Shown: positions 20,823 through 31,065 of the stretch, piece after piece
Layout: every line of letters starts with the position of its first letter
Position numbering within the stretch: position 1 is the first letter of the stretch
Origin: Plakobranchus ocellatus
Lineage: Eukaryota; Mollusca; Gastropoda; Plakobranchidae
Reading direction: 5' to 3'
Length of the DNA stretch: 31,065 nt
Assembly (NCBI GenBank): GCA_019648995.1
Contig: BLXT01002128.1
Location: 83,275-114,339, forward strand
Notes under the pieces: generated by a model
What the model saw: the letters and a program-made list of their open reading frames with translations, nothing else
Databases searched by the model: none
What the model was told of the DNA's origin: nothing
Program-made: the position numbers and the translations under genes

Positions 20823-21269
20823 CAAGGTGGAGGAGTGAGAAAGAGAAAAAAAATTAGAAGCCCTATGTATTTAAACAATCTAAATCTATGTAATAACTTG
20901 GCACAGATAGTTTTAGATATTATTTTACATTATTTAATTATGTCAGAGTCTGATTGTGGGACAATCAAAAGCTTTCAATTTTTACACTTTCAGCGCGAAT
21001 GTACATGAGAAGATTTGTGACTGTTGCACTTTCCTCATGAGGCTGAAAATCAGCTATATGTTTTGCTTGGTGCCTCTCATTTGTGCAGTATAGTAATCTT
21101 TTCATTTTATGTTTTGTGGCGTTTTCAATCTAGCTGCTAATTTTACTCATAGTCATTTTGTTGTTGCTGTTGTTTCCTTGGTTTGTGATTTCTTTTGGAG
21201 CCTCCTCGAAAGTAACTTGCACAATTTTTTCCTATAGTTCAGATGTTGAAAAAACTTTTTTTTTTTCAG

Positions 21270-21453
21270 GCCTCATGACTCGAACCGCAGCAAAAATGCA
21301 TCAATTTCTCGTTTAAGTAAAACTGGCCAAGCTGGCAGGGCACCAGCTTTTGCCAGTGTGCGAAGCAATATTATTTCCTCAGCGAGTGGCAGTAAGAAAA
21401 CTCAGGCTGGCGGTGCCCCTGAGAAGGGATCCACCTATAAGCCTTTGGTGCAG
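21270..21453 (+). CDS. DNAI4: DNAI4 exon A, basic Ser-rich N-terminal segment
   Basis: 184 bases between a long T-tract acceptor (TTTTTTTTTTTCAG) and the donor CAG|GTAAGAG. The first base completes a codon, then 61 codons run PHDSNRSKNASISRLSK through to STYKPLVQ. There is no Met inside, so an upstream exon ending in phase 2 must supply the start. Confidence 0.82.
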
Positions 21454-21842
21454 GTAAGAGTTTTTTAATAACATCTTACATGAAAGCAATCTCCTTGATT
21501 TCAGTGAGGGAAAGTGACAAACTATAAGAGATAGAATTATTATTAATATACATGCATTTCAAGAATATTTTTTTTTCTAAACATGCTCTTATATTTTTTT
21601 CTATAAACATTGCATTTTGATGAAACTTGTGTTCCATGGTTTATTGTCTTTTTCTTTGCTTGTAAATAATTTGTGCAGAAGATAACTGATTTAATGGTTC
21701 AAATTATTTTTTTTTACATGTCAAATTTGAAATTTCTTTATTCAAGTTCCATTACTTTGGGTGTCTCAAGTAACAATTTAGAGAAAAGATGATACATTCC
21801 AAAATCTAGATAAATATTTAAGAACAGAAAAAAAAATGTATG

Positions 21843-21917
<75 letters not shown>

Positions 21918-24900
21918 TATATTATGAGAGAGAGAGAGAGAGAAAACAGAATTGCATACCAATTTCATATTATTATAATTATGCTCACTCATAACCTTTT
22001 CGTCTGTTTTTATTTCTTTTTTAAGATATTTGATGAGGCAGGATGCGATGTTACACCATTACCCCTTCTACACATAGACCCGAATATGATGAAGAAAAAT
22101 GTTATAGGAGATAGCTCTGTTGGAACTGTAGGTTTTATGCATAATGTTGGAAATTATTTCAAATATGTGGGTTTTTTTGAATCATCATGCTATTTTTCTT
22201 CAGAACTAGCAGGGGGTGGGGGAGGTATCATTTTACCTCGGAGTCCATATAAGTACATGAGCAATGTCTAATTCTATAACAGGAGGAAAAAAAATAGGCA
22301 TGATTGTTTGACAAGTTGCATATAATTAGTTGGAAGAGTACATGAAAACTACAGTGAGAGGTTTAAGCAAAGACTAAAGTTGAATTAAATACTGTCTATC
22401 ATTGTTTCTTACCTTTTTTGTTTAAGCTGTGCACAAAACCAAATTTTTGTTTGAGTGAATAAATCATTCATCTAATTTTATTACGCAAATCATAATTTGT
22501 TTTCAATTTAAAAGATCATGTGTACAATAAAGTTTTTTCCGATGAAATGTTTAAATGGAAAGAAAAAGAAGAATATTTTAAAGAGGGGATTTTGCAATTA
22601 AGGCAAATAAGTATTATTTTATCAGTTATCTATAAAAAGCTGAAAACGTGTGGACTACGAAAATCAACATTATCATGCAGCCTGTAACTCAATAGTCAAG
22701 TTTGATTTTTGATTTTTCAAAAAGTCAGTTACGTTCATTTTGGAAAGAGGTCATTCCATTGCTCGATTTTTTTTTTTCCATCCAGCCAACAGACTTGATG
22801 TCTCAAGCTTCAGCCTCCATGTATGGCACACAACCTGGCACAACTGTAGCCACTAGTGTATTTGGAGGGGGTCCTTTCACAAGGTGAAAATCTTTTTTTC
22901 CTTTTCAAAAATAACTCAGTTTTTTTTCGTTTGTCTTAAGAGCATTTTTCAAAGGTTTATTATCCAAAAACATATGATTAAGGTCTGGTCTGGTATCCAT
23001 AATGACTGAGGCTCAGCGTGTCTGACTGAAAACTTGAAAAAATAGTCCATTCTAAAAGCAATAAAAGTTAAAACCTTTAAGTTCAGAGTTGTGATTTAGT
23101 TCTGAAATGCACGTTTTAATTTTCCATTCATAAAAAAATTAATGCCAAAACAGGAAAACCTAATGATACAAGCAAGCAAAAGCAAAGATTTCCTTTAGAA
23201 TCAAGTTCTATGAATTAGACAGAATAGAAACGCTGCCTCTGCTAAAACGCAATTCCTTACAGCTAATGTTGACTCTATTTCTTTTTTTTTTTTTGCTGCC
23301 TGCAACCATGTGTTTTAAGAAGATCTTTTATGGGCCATACTATCTATCTTTAGTAATCAGTTCCTGGTTTTCCTTTGGGAATATTATCCCTAACAGATTG
23401 GTTCTAGAGCAGTTCCTGAGATACCACCACACTGTAGAACTGTCTATGCAGGTGACAGAATTTTGCAAGTTTTGTAAGGAAGTTCAGCAAAGATCAGGCT
23501 AAATAATAAATAGGGTGAAAGACTGGAAGAGAGATATGTCGGTATCAAAATATTTTTTCTAAATTAAAAATCATACATATACATGTCAGCAGAATGATAA
23601 ATAGTAGTATGTGAACAGATAAACATTATGGATTGAATGATGGGTAGCGAGGCAGAAAGTAATATGGACAGATAGAAAAACAGACAACTGATTAGATAGA
23701 TAGACAGACAAATAAATAAAAAAAAAATTGATAGATAGAAAGATGGATAATAGATAAAGAGACAAATGGATAGATAGATAGATAAGCATTACAGTATTCT
23801 ACATTTGCAAGAATAGTTGTCCATCCCGATAAAAACTGGGTTTTTTTTTAAGAATTAGAATAATTATGGATCATGATTTTCTTTCCATGCAGGCGTAATT
23901 AGTTCCCCTCTGCTGTTTAGTTTGGTTTGGGAATTTCTTTTTTTTTTTAATACCAGGATATAACAAGCTTACATGAAAACAGTCAGAGTAAATAAATCAA
24001 TTGTGCCTTTAAAAAAAGTTAACCCATGCTAGAAATCCAAGTAAATTTAAGTTTGATAAGTTTGAATCTTAAAGCTATGGAAAAAAATGATGCCACAATA
24101 TGATAAATACAACATTGGAACAAAAACAGAACAACAAAAACACTTCTTTTTTTATCACTTCAAGCTGGTTAAAAATGTCACAGTCGCCAGCTATTCAGAA
24201 AAAAATATTATTCCTACTCAACTTTGTCACTGCAGAAAAATCCAACTTGGTGTACAAATTTTTATACTTTTTGAATGTCTTGGGTGTTACATCCTAAAGC
24301 AAAATGCACAAAAGAGAAAGCCAACGGTGTTTTTATTTGAATGATTGAACATTGATATACAGTAGGAGATGCAAAATATGATAACAAGAGGAATAAATTT
24401 AGCCATATTCACTCTGAGGTGTCTGACATCCAAAGGTATAAATGTCTTATTAGAAATAGCGTCCATCAGTTTGGTTACACTGCTCTGTCTGTCTCTCTCT
24501 TCCCCTATCTCTCTCTCTTACTCTCTCTCACTCTCTCTCACACATAAAAACTTTCATCCTCTTGCTTAATTGTCTAAATGTTTGTGAAATGTTACTTCTG
24601 TATCGATTTCTTTTTTTGCTACTTTCGTGTCGGTGTACTTTCTTTACACTGAAAAGATCTGCCTAAATTAGCAGTTTTATTTTGTCTCATATATAATTTT
24701 GAATCACTTCATTTTCCCGAACACTGCATGACATTGGGCTTACATGGTATAATTTATATTATCTCAGAGCCCTTTTTTTTTCAACAGATCAGTTTTTACA
24801 CAGTCTTACGACACAAGCTCTGACTCGATTCCACCTGATGATATTGGTTCACCAGATCTTACTACATTTTCAGGTAAGTATGTTTCTATTGTCCTTTTCA

Positions 24901-27900
24901 TTTAAGCTGTATATTATGTTACTTTGTTTGTTTGTCTTTTCAATGAAAAACAAGATTTTTAATCAATGTTTCTAATATTGCATGCCATTTAAAATGTTCT
25001 TGATATCCTAGTCATTGATGCTTCCCATAATGTGATCTGAATACCATTGCATTCAAGAATTTTGGCTATAGATTTTCTCCAAAACTCTTCTTTTTTTCTT
25101 CTTTGTTTTTTTAAATGGTTATTTTGTGTGTTAAGATTAGGTTTATTTGAAAAATAGAACTGCTTTGTTGATAAAAAAAAAAGAACAACCTCAAACTTGG
25201 TAAATGCTTAGTCATAGTATCAGTTATTGAAGTTGATCTTGCTTTTCCACATTAGTTTATCTTGCTAGTATAAGAATGAACTGCAAAGACAAGAAATGAG
25301 ACTATAGTGTTATCATGTAAGCCCAAATGTCATATTATAGTGTCTTGAAGATTATTTATGAGACATAATAAAACTGGAAGTACCTGTCTGTGTAAAGAAA
25401 GTACTGTGACATAAAAGTGGCAAAAAAAAAATAAATTAATGAACAGAAGTAACATTTCACAAATATTAATACAAGTACGCAAAATTATAAAAGTATATGT
25501 ATATAAGAGAGAGATAGAGAGAGAGTGACAGAGAAAGAATAGAAAGACACAAGTGAGACAGAAAGAAGACAGAGATGAGAGAGAGACAAGAAAGTGAAAG
25601 GAGAGAATATAGGGACAGACTGATAGAGCAGTGTTACCAAACAGATTGATGCTACTTCTGATGAGACCATTTATTCTTTTTTTTTTCAACACTTGGCTTA
25701 TGAGGATGGACATTTTTATTAAGTTATAGTTTTAAGACATTGCTACCTGTGTGACATAAATTTAAAAATTTCGATGATTTGTTTTTTTAAAAAATACTCT
25801 GCTTTTTCACAGAAGTGAGACACAAGCGGCAAGAGGTACAGGAAGTTCCTACTGAGAATGACTTGGGTAAAATTGTGGACATAGTGCTCACTGAAACAGA
25901 CACTATCTGGATGCTTGACCTACCAGATACAAAAGTGTCTAAGGAAAGTGAAGAGGCTCCAGCTGTCAAAGAAAGACTGTCTACTTATGCTGAGGTGATT
26001 CATGAAATACAGAGTAAAGCAAGCTAATTGAACTTTTGAAGAGAAAGTTCACTATAATTTTAGTTTGGCATTTTATATGTTATGTAGAATCCAAAATCTT
26101 TTTTTTTTTTTTTACACTATCCTCCTTTTTTTTAATAAAACTAGCCAAACCCATTTTTAATTTTTATTATTTCACTAAACGATATTCACAAGAAAACGAA
26201 AGTTGCGCACCAAACATTTAATGATGTTTTATCCCTTTAGCTTTGACGTGTTGCGTACAAAGTTCTGGAATATTTATTGTTATCAAAATATCTACCTACA
26301 ATATTTTGTTTCACCAGCTTGATAAGGTTAAATAGGTTAAAAAAAGTCCTTTTGTAAATCTGTAAAACAACTTCGGGATTCTAAAATATGCCCACATAAA
26401 ATGGCATAATCTGTAGTAACATATCTACATTTTTGTGGATTTTATTGGCGCCCCACAAAAATTTGTATAGGCATTACACATTTGTGCTTAGCTCCAATAT
26501 AATAAAATTATAGAATGATTGATGTTACGTATACAGTTTGTAAACAAACTAAATGAATATGTCAAGTACACATCTAGTTTATGATGTTAAGAGTGGCTCA
26601 AATACCTGCAAGAGACATGTTAGTTGTGCTGCTATCAGTGAAAGCAGTGTCAGGTTATACCAGAGTGAGGATAGGTACTGCAAAATGTAATATTGGTCAT
26701 TTATTGATTTTAGATCTAATACAAGTGCATTATTTACATTGCATCTTAAAGGACCCATTTAATCCTCATAAGGCAGGCCACAATGTTGGCTTTAGGTAGT
26801 GTGTGACAAATTGGGCAAAAAGAATTTTTTAAAATTTTGACAACAGAAATTTGGACACTTCACATAGATGTGTGGAGAGACTTTCTGACATAGGCATTTG
26901 AGATAGTGCTGTGGAGCTCAGAGAAGAATCAGAATTAACAAAGAAAATTGATATTAAATGAGATAGAGACTAAGATAAGAAAACACGGAGTAAGTAATGG
27001 CAATGAAGAATGAAATGTGTGCAAAAGACTGTGTAATTGTTTGATAAAATGCATAGTTTCAATGTTGACCATAGCAAATATATTTTGCACGCAGCTTTTC
27101 TCCAAGGATCATTGATGTATTGTGTATCTTTTTGTTTCAACAAACAGATATTGTGTAGCTTGCATTTAAAACTGAACAGCATCACTTTGATCACAGTTTT
27201 TCTATGACGATTGATATACTGTGATCCTTTTATTCATGCAAACAGGCTAAGATCTAATAGGCAGCTTCCCGTTTCAGCCATATTTCATTCATTTTTATAT
27301 AATGCATAATTTATTACATTTTCCTTTGAGTCAAGAACCTTTTTTTTTCCTTGCATTACTTAGTAACACTCCTTTAGCAAGGCCAGAAGGAAGTTCTCCC
27401 AGAGATAATGATTTTTTTTTTTCAATTGAATCATAGATATTTCACTTCGAAGATTGATTAAAGCCCAGTTGTCATTTAGTGTGGCTTTTCCAGGATTGGC
27501 ACAAAGAATATAAGATGCACATACCATGCAAAGCAAACAGTGGAACATATCAAGCAGCTTAAGAATATGTTTCTTCTTCCCTCAACTTTTAAATTTTATC
27601 TTATTTTTTTGTTGTTGTTGTTGTCCATGATTCTTTTTTATTACCTCTTTTTTTGTTGCTGTAGCTGTCAGATGTTTTGATCTCGCCTCCTTTCTTTTTT
27701 TTTTTTTGTCTCTTCTCCTTTTTTTTCTCTCTTTTTTTTTTGCAATAAAAACCATTTTTATCACTCGCTAAAAAAGTTAAATGCAGTCACAAATGATAGT
27801 GGAATTGACAGCTGGTTTTTCTGCTTTATCACTATATTAATGATAGAATATTCATTTTATCATAAATTTGCCAAGTTCAATGAATGTCAGCCATTGGGTT

Positions 27901-30393
27901 TATGTTCCTTGTTTTTAGTTTGCCCAAAATTCTAAAGGCCGAGAAAATGGTTGAAGAATATTACTTTGACAACTCAACTCAGGCCAGTAGTTTTTGTTTT
28001 TTACTGCACAGATTTGAATGTTTGATTGCGAAAAGCATTTTTGTTCTTTTTTTTTTTCAATACAGCTTGTGAAAAATCGACCAGGTAATGACCTCTATGC
28101 TGAGCGAGGAATGAATACTTTCAATGAGCCCCACAAGCTGAAGAGCGTTGTCACCAATAAGATAGAGATTAATGTAAGATAATTAAATGTTTGCCTTGAT
28201 TGCACGTGACTGCTTCCATGTTAATGAAATATTGCTTTATATCAATTTTACTAGTTTAGTGGCCCTTTGGTTGACTGTTTTAATTTCAATACACATATGA
28301 TGAAAACTGCATCAAAGCAAGCTTTTTCAAATTGCCAAATAAAAAATGTTGGCCCTTAAGAGTGACAATAAAAAAATGTGATGAACTCATTGAAAGGGCA
28401 AATAACTATTCCTTTTTTTCATAAAGTTAAAGAAGCCTCAGACTTCCACTAAAGAAAGGGCACAATACATGTAGCACTCTCTAGATTCATTTTTATTGTA
28501 ACTCTTCATCCACTTTAAAAAGCACATTTTGTTTCAATGTATTTTTTATTCAACTTTTTAAATCATGGCAATGATATATTGGTTTAATTTTAAGGAGTTT
28601 TTTATCACACCAAATTTTTCATCACGTGTCTTAAAGCATGGACTTTTTTTTTTTAGGCAGTTGCTGTTGAATGCACCAACTGGGACATGTACGACACATA
28701 TGATGCTATACAAAAGGAGCAGAAAGGTGAGTCTCGAACCTTAAAATGAATTTGCTTTAAAGTACAAACTATTGTTATAACATTTTAAGATGTGACTTTC
28801 AATCTTGTTCAGGGATATTAGTTTTCTTTTTCTTGCAAAAGATGAAGAATAATATGTATTGGTTTACATTATTGTTTGAATTTTTTAAATTTACAAGTGA
28901 CTTTATTTATCTTTGCCTTTCTAATGCTCTTGAAATTATGCTGGACATGGAAACAAAAATTGGTCAACTGTTCAAAAGCTGTATCACCAATATATGTGTA
29001 AGAAAGTTTTTGTCCCATTTTGAATAAGCAAATGTAAGTATGTTTTTAACAAAAAAAAAAATCTTTGCGTGCATATTTATCAGGTTGATGAGAAAAAGGC
29101 TAGATAACAAATCTTTGAAGGTTTAGACTCCCTTTAAAATCTTACAGGAAACTAGTTGTAATTAAAATTTATGACTACTTCAAAAAAACTATCACAATAC
29201 AAGATTGATATTGATTTTTTTTTTTTTTTTATCCCTTGTATTCTATATTCATTTATGTGCTTTTGAATTTAGCTGATATCTTAATTAGACCTGAAATTTC
29301 AAAGGGAAAATCATGTTGAAGTGAAACCCCACATTTTGACTTGCCAGGGACCTGGCACAAAAACAATGCCAGTGAGTTAGGACAGGTTTTGTAGAGCATG
29401 ATTCTTACTTCATGATTTGGTGAAATCCAAGCGGATGTCATTCCCATTACCTTATGTCTCATTGTAGAGGCTCCAAGACATAATCATTATTCTAACGTTA
29501 TGACTTCTTGACAGAGTTGGCAAGCTGTTGTCATTCGTCTCATATTATGGTTTGGTGATATACATGATTTCAAGCTGTTGGTATTCATGTATGATAGGGT
29601 TGCCAAGCCTGTGTCTTTCTCCTTCTTCCTCAGCTGGTATTATTTGACCAAATAATGGGTCCTCTGCTAGTGTTTTTCCTCTTGCCATTCAAATCAGCGG
29701 AGGGTTCTTAAGCTGATGTCATTATTATTTTTTTTTTTTGTTTTGTTTTTTTGGCCTTTTGACTCAATGGCAGGATCCTTGCTATTGACTCAGTGGCATG
29801 GCTCTTGCTATTTGTTACAGTGACCAGATTCCCAAGCTGCTGTCATTCCTCTTGCCATACTATAACATAAAATTTGGTTTAACTTGGAATGCTAGCAATA
29901 GCAAGCTAAGCTATGTGATTAATATGATGAACATTCCTGTGTATTTATTTTCTGTTGTTGCTGTTATTCTTCTGTTATTTTTTGGTTCTGTCATGTGTTA
30001 ATTGTTTATTTTATGTGTATTGTTTTTGTTTTTAATGGGTTTTGTAGGCTTTTTCAGCTCAATCTATACCTATGAGTGAGGATAATTGTCTGTGTTTGTA
30101 TTAATTTTTTTTTAAATTATTAAATGCTGTATTTTGCTGACTCTGGTCTTTCTCCACTGATTTGGTATTTTTGGAATGATTCAAAACATCTTAGAATTCA
30201 GAAAAAGAAAAAAGTCAAAGAAATTAGAAGCTTGATTTAACAGAATTTATTTTTGCATATCGGTTTTTTCTGTGGTACCTCTTGGTTGGTGCAGGGAAGA
30301 AGGATTCAGTTTCTGAAGGCTCTGAATATGGACATAAATCACAAATGGAGTATCTTGAGGATGATGAGAGCACTGTTCATGATGAGCTGTCAG
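21270..30393 (+). CDS. DNAI4: DNAI4 / WDR78 (dynein axonemal intermediate chain 4), N-terminal part, eight exons
   Basis: DNAI4 (vertebrate WDR78, Chlamydomonas IC138) is an intermediate chain of inner dynein arm f/I1, acting in motile cilia. Exons 21270-21453, 22026-22127, 22786-22883, 24788-24873, 25813-25994, 28066-28173, 28657-28726 and 30295-30393 join in consistent phase to about 309 residues. Seen in order: a basic Ser-rich start, VQIFDEAGCDVTPLPLLHID, a Gly/Thr/Ser linker, FTRSVFTQS, TDTIWMLDLPDTKV, STYAELVKNRPGNDLYAERG followed by MNTFN, NWDMYDTYDA, and an acidic linker. Known: vertebrate WDR78 has the same order (VFDEDG-x-DVTP; FTRSFFTQS; ETIWLLDIP; YAELCKNRLGNDRYVER; WDLYDSYN) ahead of the WD40 repeats. 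The propeller lies right of the window and the initiating exon is not identified. It diverges from MIER1, as in vertebrates. Confidence 0.88.
21847..21943 (+). repeat. (TA)n then (GA)n microsatellites
   Basis: About 33 TA units (21847-21913), then a short interval and about 9 GA units (21926-21943), inside the intron before exon B. Confidence 0.95.
22026..22127 (+). CDS. DNAI4: DNAI4 exon B, FDEAGCDVTP block
   Basis: 102 bases, phase 0 at both ends, acceptor TTTTTTAAG and donor ACT|GTAGGT. It encodes IFDEAGCDVTPLPLLHID and ends GDSSVGT. Ending at ACT was chosen because it alone keeps phase 0 into exon C; a second GT four bases later would shift the frame. A (TA)n and (GA)n stretch lies about 80-180 bases upstream. 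Confidence 0.82.
22128..22785 (+). other. DNAI4 intron B-C
   Basis: AT-rich intron. No repeat or gene was recognised. Confidence 0.6.
22786..22883 (+). CDS. DNAI4: DNAI4 exon C, Gly/Thr/Ser linker
   Basis: 98 bases, acceptor CCATCCAG and donor ACAAG|GTGAAA. It encodes PTDLMSQASASMYGTQPGTT and ends GGGPFT plus two bases. The split Arg with exon D makes FTRSVFTQS, a conserved WDR78 segment. Confidence 0.82.
23691..23785 (+). repeat. Degenerate (GATA)n stretch
   Basis: GATAGATA/GACA units with an A-run in the middle. Confidence 0.75.
24436..24770 (+). repeat. Left arm of long inverted repeat around DNAI4 exon D
   Basis: This aligns with the reverse complement of about 25300-25690. Shared blocks in order: ATAAATG-TCT, CAGTTTGGTTACACTGCTCT, a CT-rich core, TTTGTGAAATGTTACTTCTG, GTACTTTCTTTACAC, AGTTTTATT-TGTCTCAT, and TTGGGCTTACATG. 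It is an unclassified mobile repeat. Confidence 0.75.
24788..24873 (+). CDS. DNAI4: DNAI4 exon D, SVFTQS segment
   Basis: 86 bases, acceptor TTTTTCAACAG and donor TCAG|GTAAGTA. It encodes SVFTQSYDTSSDSIPPDDIG and a further short acidic/Ser end. Long inverted repeat arms lie on both sides, the left one ending almost at this acceptor. Confidence 0.83.
25300..25690 (-). repeat. Right arm of long inverted repeat around DNAI4 exon D
   Basis: Reverse-complement partner of 24436-24770, longer because its GA-rich core (25505-25620) is expanded. The loop between the arms holds exon D and about 430 bases of the next intron. Confidence 0.75.
25813..25994 (+). CDS. DNAI4: DNAI4 exon E, TIWMLDLPDTKV block
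   Basis: 182 bases, acceptor TTTTTCACAG. It encodes a charged helix, then IVDIVLTETDTIWMLDLP and a Glu-rich stretch ending STYAE. The donor GAG|GTGATT is inside a frame that stays open for ten more codons before TAA. The splice is preferred because joining to exon F gives YAELVKNRPGND, matching vertebrate YAELCKNRLGND. Confidence 0.85.
25995..28065 (+). other. DNAI4 intron E-F
   Basis: Two kilobases of AT-rich sequence with T-rich tracts (26098-26115, 27600-27745). No gene or recognised repeat. Confidence 0.6.
28066..28173 (+). CDS. DNAI4: DNAI4 exon F, KNRPGNDLYAER block
   Basis: 108 bases (36 codons), phase 0 at both ends, acceptor with a long T run then TACAG, donor AAT|GTAAGAT. It encodes LVKNRPGNDLYAERGMNTFN then a Lys-rich end. 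This is the most conserved part of the WDR78 N-terminal region seen here. Confidence 0.87.
28174..28656 (+). other. DNAI4 intron F-G
   Basis: AT-rich intron. Nothing recognised. Confidence 0.6.
28657..28726 (+). CDS. DNAI4: DNAI4 exon G, NWDMYDTYD motif
   Basis: 70 bases, acceptor TTTTTTTTTTTAG, donor AAAG|GTGAGT. It encodes AVAVECTNWDMYDTYDAIQK and EQK plus one base. The WDxYDxY motif is shared with vertebrate WDR78. An AG four bases into the exon is rejected because it breaks phase. Confidence 0.83.
28727..30294 (+). other. DNAI4 intron G-H
   Basis: Contains an irregular repeat cluster at 29519-29860 and is otherwise AT-rich without recognised features. Confidence 0.6.
29519..29860 (+). 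repeat. Irregular repeats of an AAGCTGnTGTCATTC motif plus a 26-bp tandem pair
   Basis: Versions of CAAGCTGTTGTCATTC occur at 29521, 29571, 29709 and 29833, with a weaker one at 29603. Between them a 26-bp unit beginning TGACTCAATGGCAGG is repeated in tandem (29760-29785 and 29786-29811). This is probably a decayed minisatellite. Confidence 0.55.
30295..30393 (+). CDS. DNAI4: DNAI4 exon H, acidic linker
   Basis: 99 bases, acceptor TTGGTGCAG, encoding KKDSVSEGSEYGHKSQMEYL then EDDESTVHDELS. The phase fits exon G. The donor TCAG|GTTATA is weak, so the right limit is the least certain of the model. No further DNAI4 exon was recognised from 30400 to the window end. Confidence 0.65.
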
Positions 30394-31065
30394 GTTATAA
30401 ATACCCAGTTCAAATTTTTCGTTTTTCTTCAGTTTGTTTTTAAAAATAAAATTATTATGACACCGTTTTATTGTTTTTGGCTTGCCAATTTTTTGTTTTG
30501 TGTGTTCATTGACTGATTAAATAATTACATCTTTTTTTTTTTCCTTTTGGAACAAGGGTGAAGTTTAACTTCAAAGGAGATTACACAGAAACTGCTTCTT
30601 ATAATTACTTATTTTTTTGTTTGTGTGTTTTCATAATCATTGCACACAGTTTTAAAAAATGAAGGAAAACAAAATTACTTAATACGTTTTTTTTGTAATT
30701 GGTTTTTGGTTTACTATACTATTTTTGTTTTGGTTTATTTTTTCTCCAAATGTACTTTTAATTCTCTCTATTTGTTATTAGAAATCAACAAAGGTTGAGG
30801 GTATATCTGAACTCCAATGGGAATATTTATATCTTCATATGTCTCTATGTTTGAATTGTTTACCTTAATTAACCTTAATTATTTTTAATATGTCCATTCT
30901 GCTAACAAAAAAAAAAGGTTTTCAGTAAAAAAAAAAGGTGATCATGGTTTTCTTTTACCCTTCTTTTGTTGCAGGTGCTTTTTCCCCCCTCTTTTATTGA
31001 AACAGTTAAGAATGTCCAACCAGTCTTTTTTTTTTTTTTCTTTTTTTTTTTTTTCAAATTTTTTA
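30394..31065 (+). other. DNAI4 intron after exon H (partial)
   Basis: T-rich sequence. Acceptor-like sites at 30556, 30780 and 30975 lead into frames that close within a few codons. Confidence 0.5.

Larger units (their letters stand above)
15945..21269 (+). other. DNAI4 5' region or first intron(s), first coding exon unresolved
   Basis: The first recognisable DNAI4 exon (21270) needs an upstream exon ending in phase 2. A possible leader exon ends at the donor AAA|GTAAG (16016), but its ATG frame does not fit directly. Another candidate start lies beside the assembly gap at 18187. The region also holds simple-repeat arrays (16851-17928), a 79-bp tandem duplication (18451-18611) and a SINE (20690-20822). 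From 18620 to 20680 nothing recognisable was seen. Confidence 0.45.
22884..24787 (+). other. DNAI4 intron C-D
   Basis: Contains a GATA-rich stretch (23691-23785) and the left arm of a long inverted repeat with a (CT)n core (24436-24770). A 78-codon open frame at 23266 starts in a T-run, has no similarity I recognise and is taken as chance. Confidence 0.6.

Noticed and set aside
20744-20838. ATGGCGGGG-starting ORF of about 30 codons as a DNAI4 first exon
   Set aside because: It lies over degenerate Pol III A and B boxes and a block shared with another SINE copy, so it is repeat-derived; the phase to exon A was also not supported.
23266-23502. 78-codon plus-strand ORF with a hydrophobic start
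   Set aside because: It begins in a T-run inside a DNAI4 intron, resembles no family I know and has no splice context.
25995-26027. Reading exon E through to the TAA as the natural end of a short protein
   Set aside because: The donor GAG|GTGATT and the conserved continuation in exon F (KNRPGNDLYAER) show the real transcript is spliced; intron retention is possible but unsupported.
30556-31000. Further DNAI4 exons after exon H
   Set aside because: Acceptor-like sites at 30556, 30780 and 30975 lead to stops within a few codons in the required phase.
1-31065. Operons, CRISPR arrays, phage or bacterial mobile systems
   Set aside because: The window is animal nuclear DNA with spliced genes; nothing prokaryotic was seen.

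Overview
This is eukaryotic nuclear DNA, AT-rich and intron-heavy, from an animal, most likely a lophotrochozoan marine invertebrate such as a gastropod mollusc. That guess rests on the repeat style (TAGATCTA and AGGCCTA palindromes, LINE 3' ends with TGATGA tails, tRNA-derived SINEs) and on spliced proteins that are clearly metazoan but diverged from vertebrate ones. There are no prokaryotic features, no CRISPR array and no rRNA or tRNA gene. Most coding sequence lies in short exons, so gene models had to be built from splice sites, reading phase and protein similarity.

Two divergent (head-to-head) genes are supported. On the minus strand, from about 15.6 kb leftwards, is the 5' part of MIER1 (mesoderm induction early response protein, a chromatin corepressor). 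Five exons in consistent phase encode about 170 residues, starting Met-Ala-Glu. The ELM2 and SANT domains must lie left of base 1. On the plus strand, from about 21.3 kb rightwards, is the N-terminal part of DNAI4 (WDR78), an intermediate chain of the axonemal inner-arm dynein f/I1. Eight exons encode about 309 residues ahead of the WD40 propeller, which lies beyond the right end. The first coding exon of DNAI4 was not identified with confidence. As I recall, the same two genes are head-to-head neighbours in human (1p31.3), so this looks like an ancient conserved pair.

Between them, at about 15.57-16.02 kb, lies a candidate bidirectional promoter: a CCAAT box facing MIER1, two CCAAT boxes and a TATA-like box facing DNAI4, an RFX X-box-like site suited to a ciliary gene, and a YY1/TISU-like context around the MIER1 start codon. 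From 16.5 to 18.6 kb the sequence is rich in simple repeats ((GA)n, a CTA/CTG array, (TTA)n) and has an assembly gap (18217-18244) followed by an exact 79-bp tandem duplication.

Introns carry most of the mobile and repeat content: two 5'-truncated non-LTR retrotransposon fragments in opposite orientation around MIER1 exon 5, a 0.9-kb dispersed repeat present twice, a pogo/Tc1-like MITE at 7958-8752, another small MITE at 12169-12399, hairpin repeats, two SINE fragments, and in DNAI4 a long inverted repeat whose arms enclose one exon. I saw no new multi-gene system. The points most worth checking are the conserved gene pair and its shared promoter, a GC-AG intron with a 28-nt microexon in MIER1, and the exon-enclosing inverted repeat in DNAI4.
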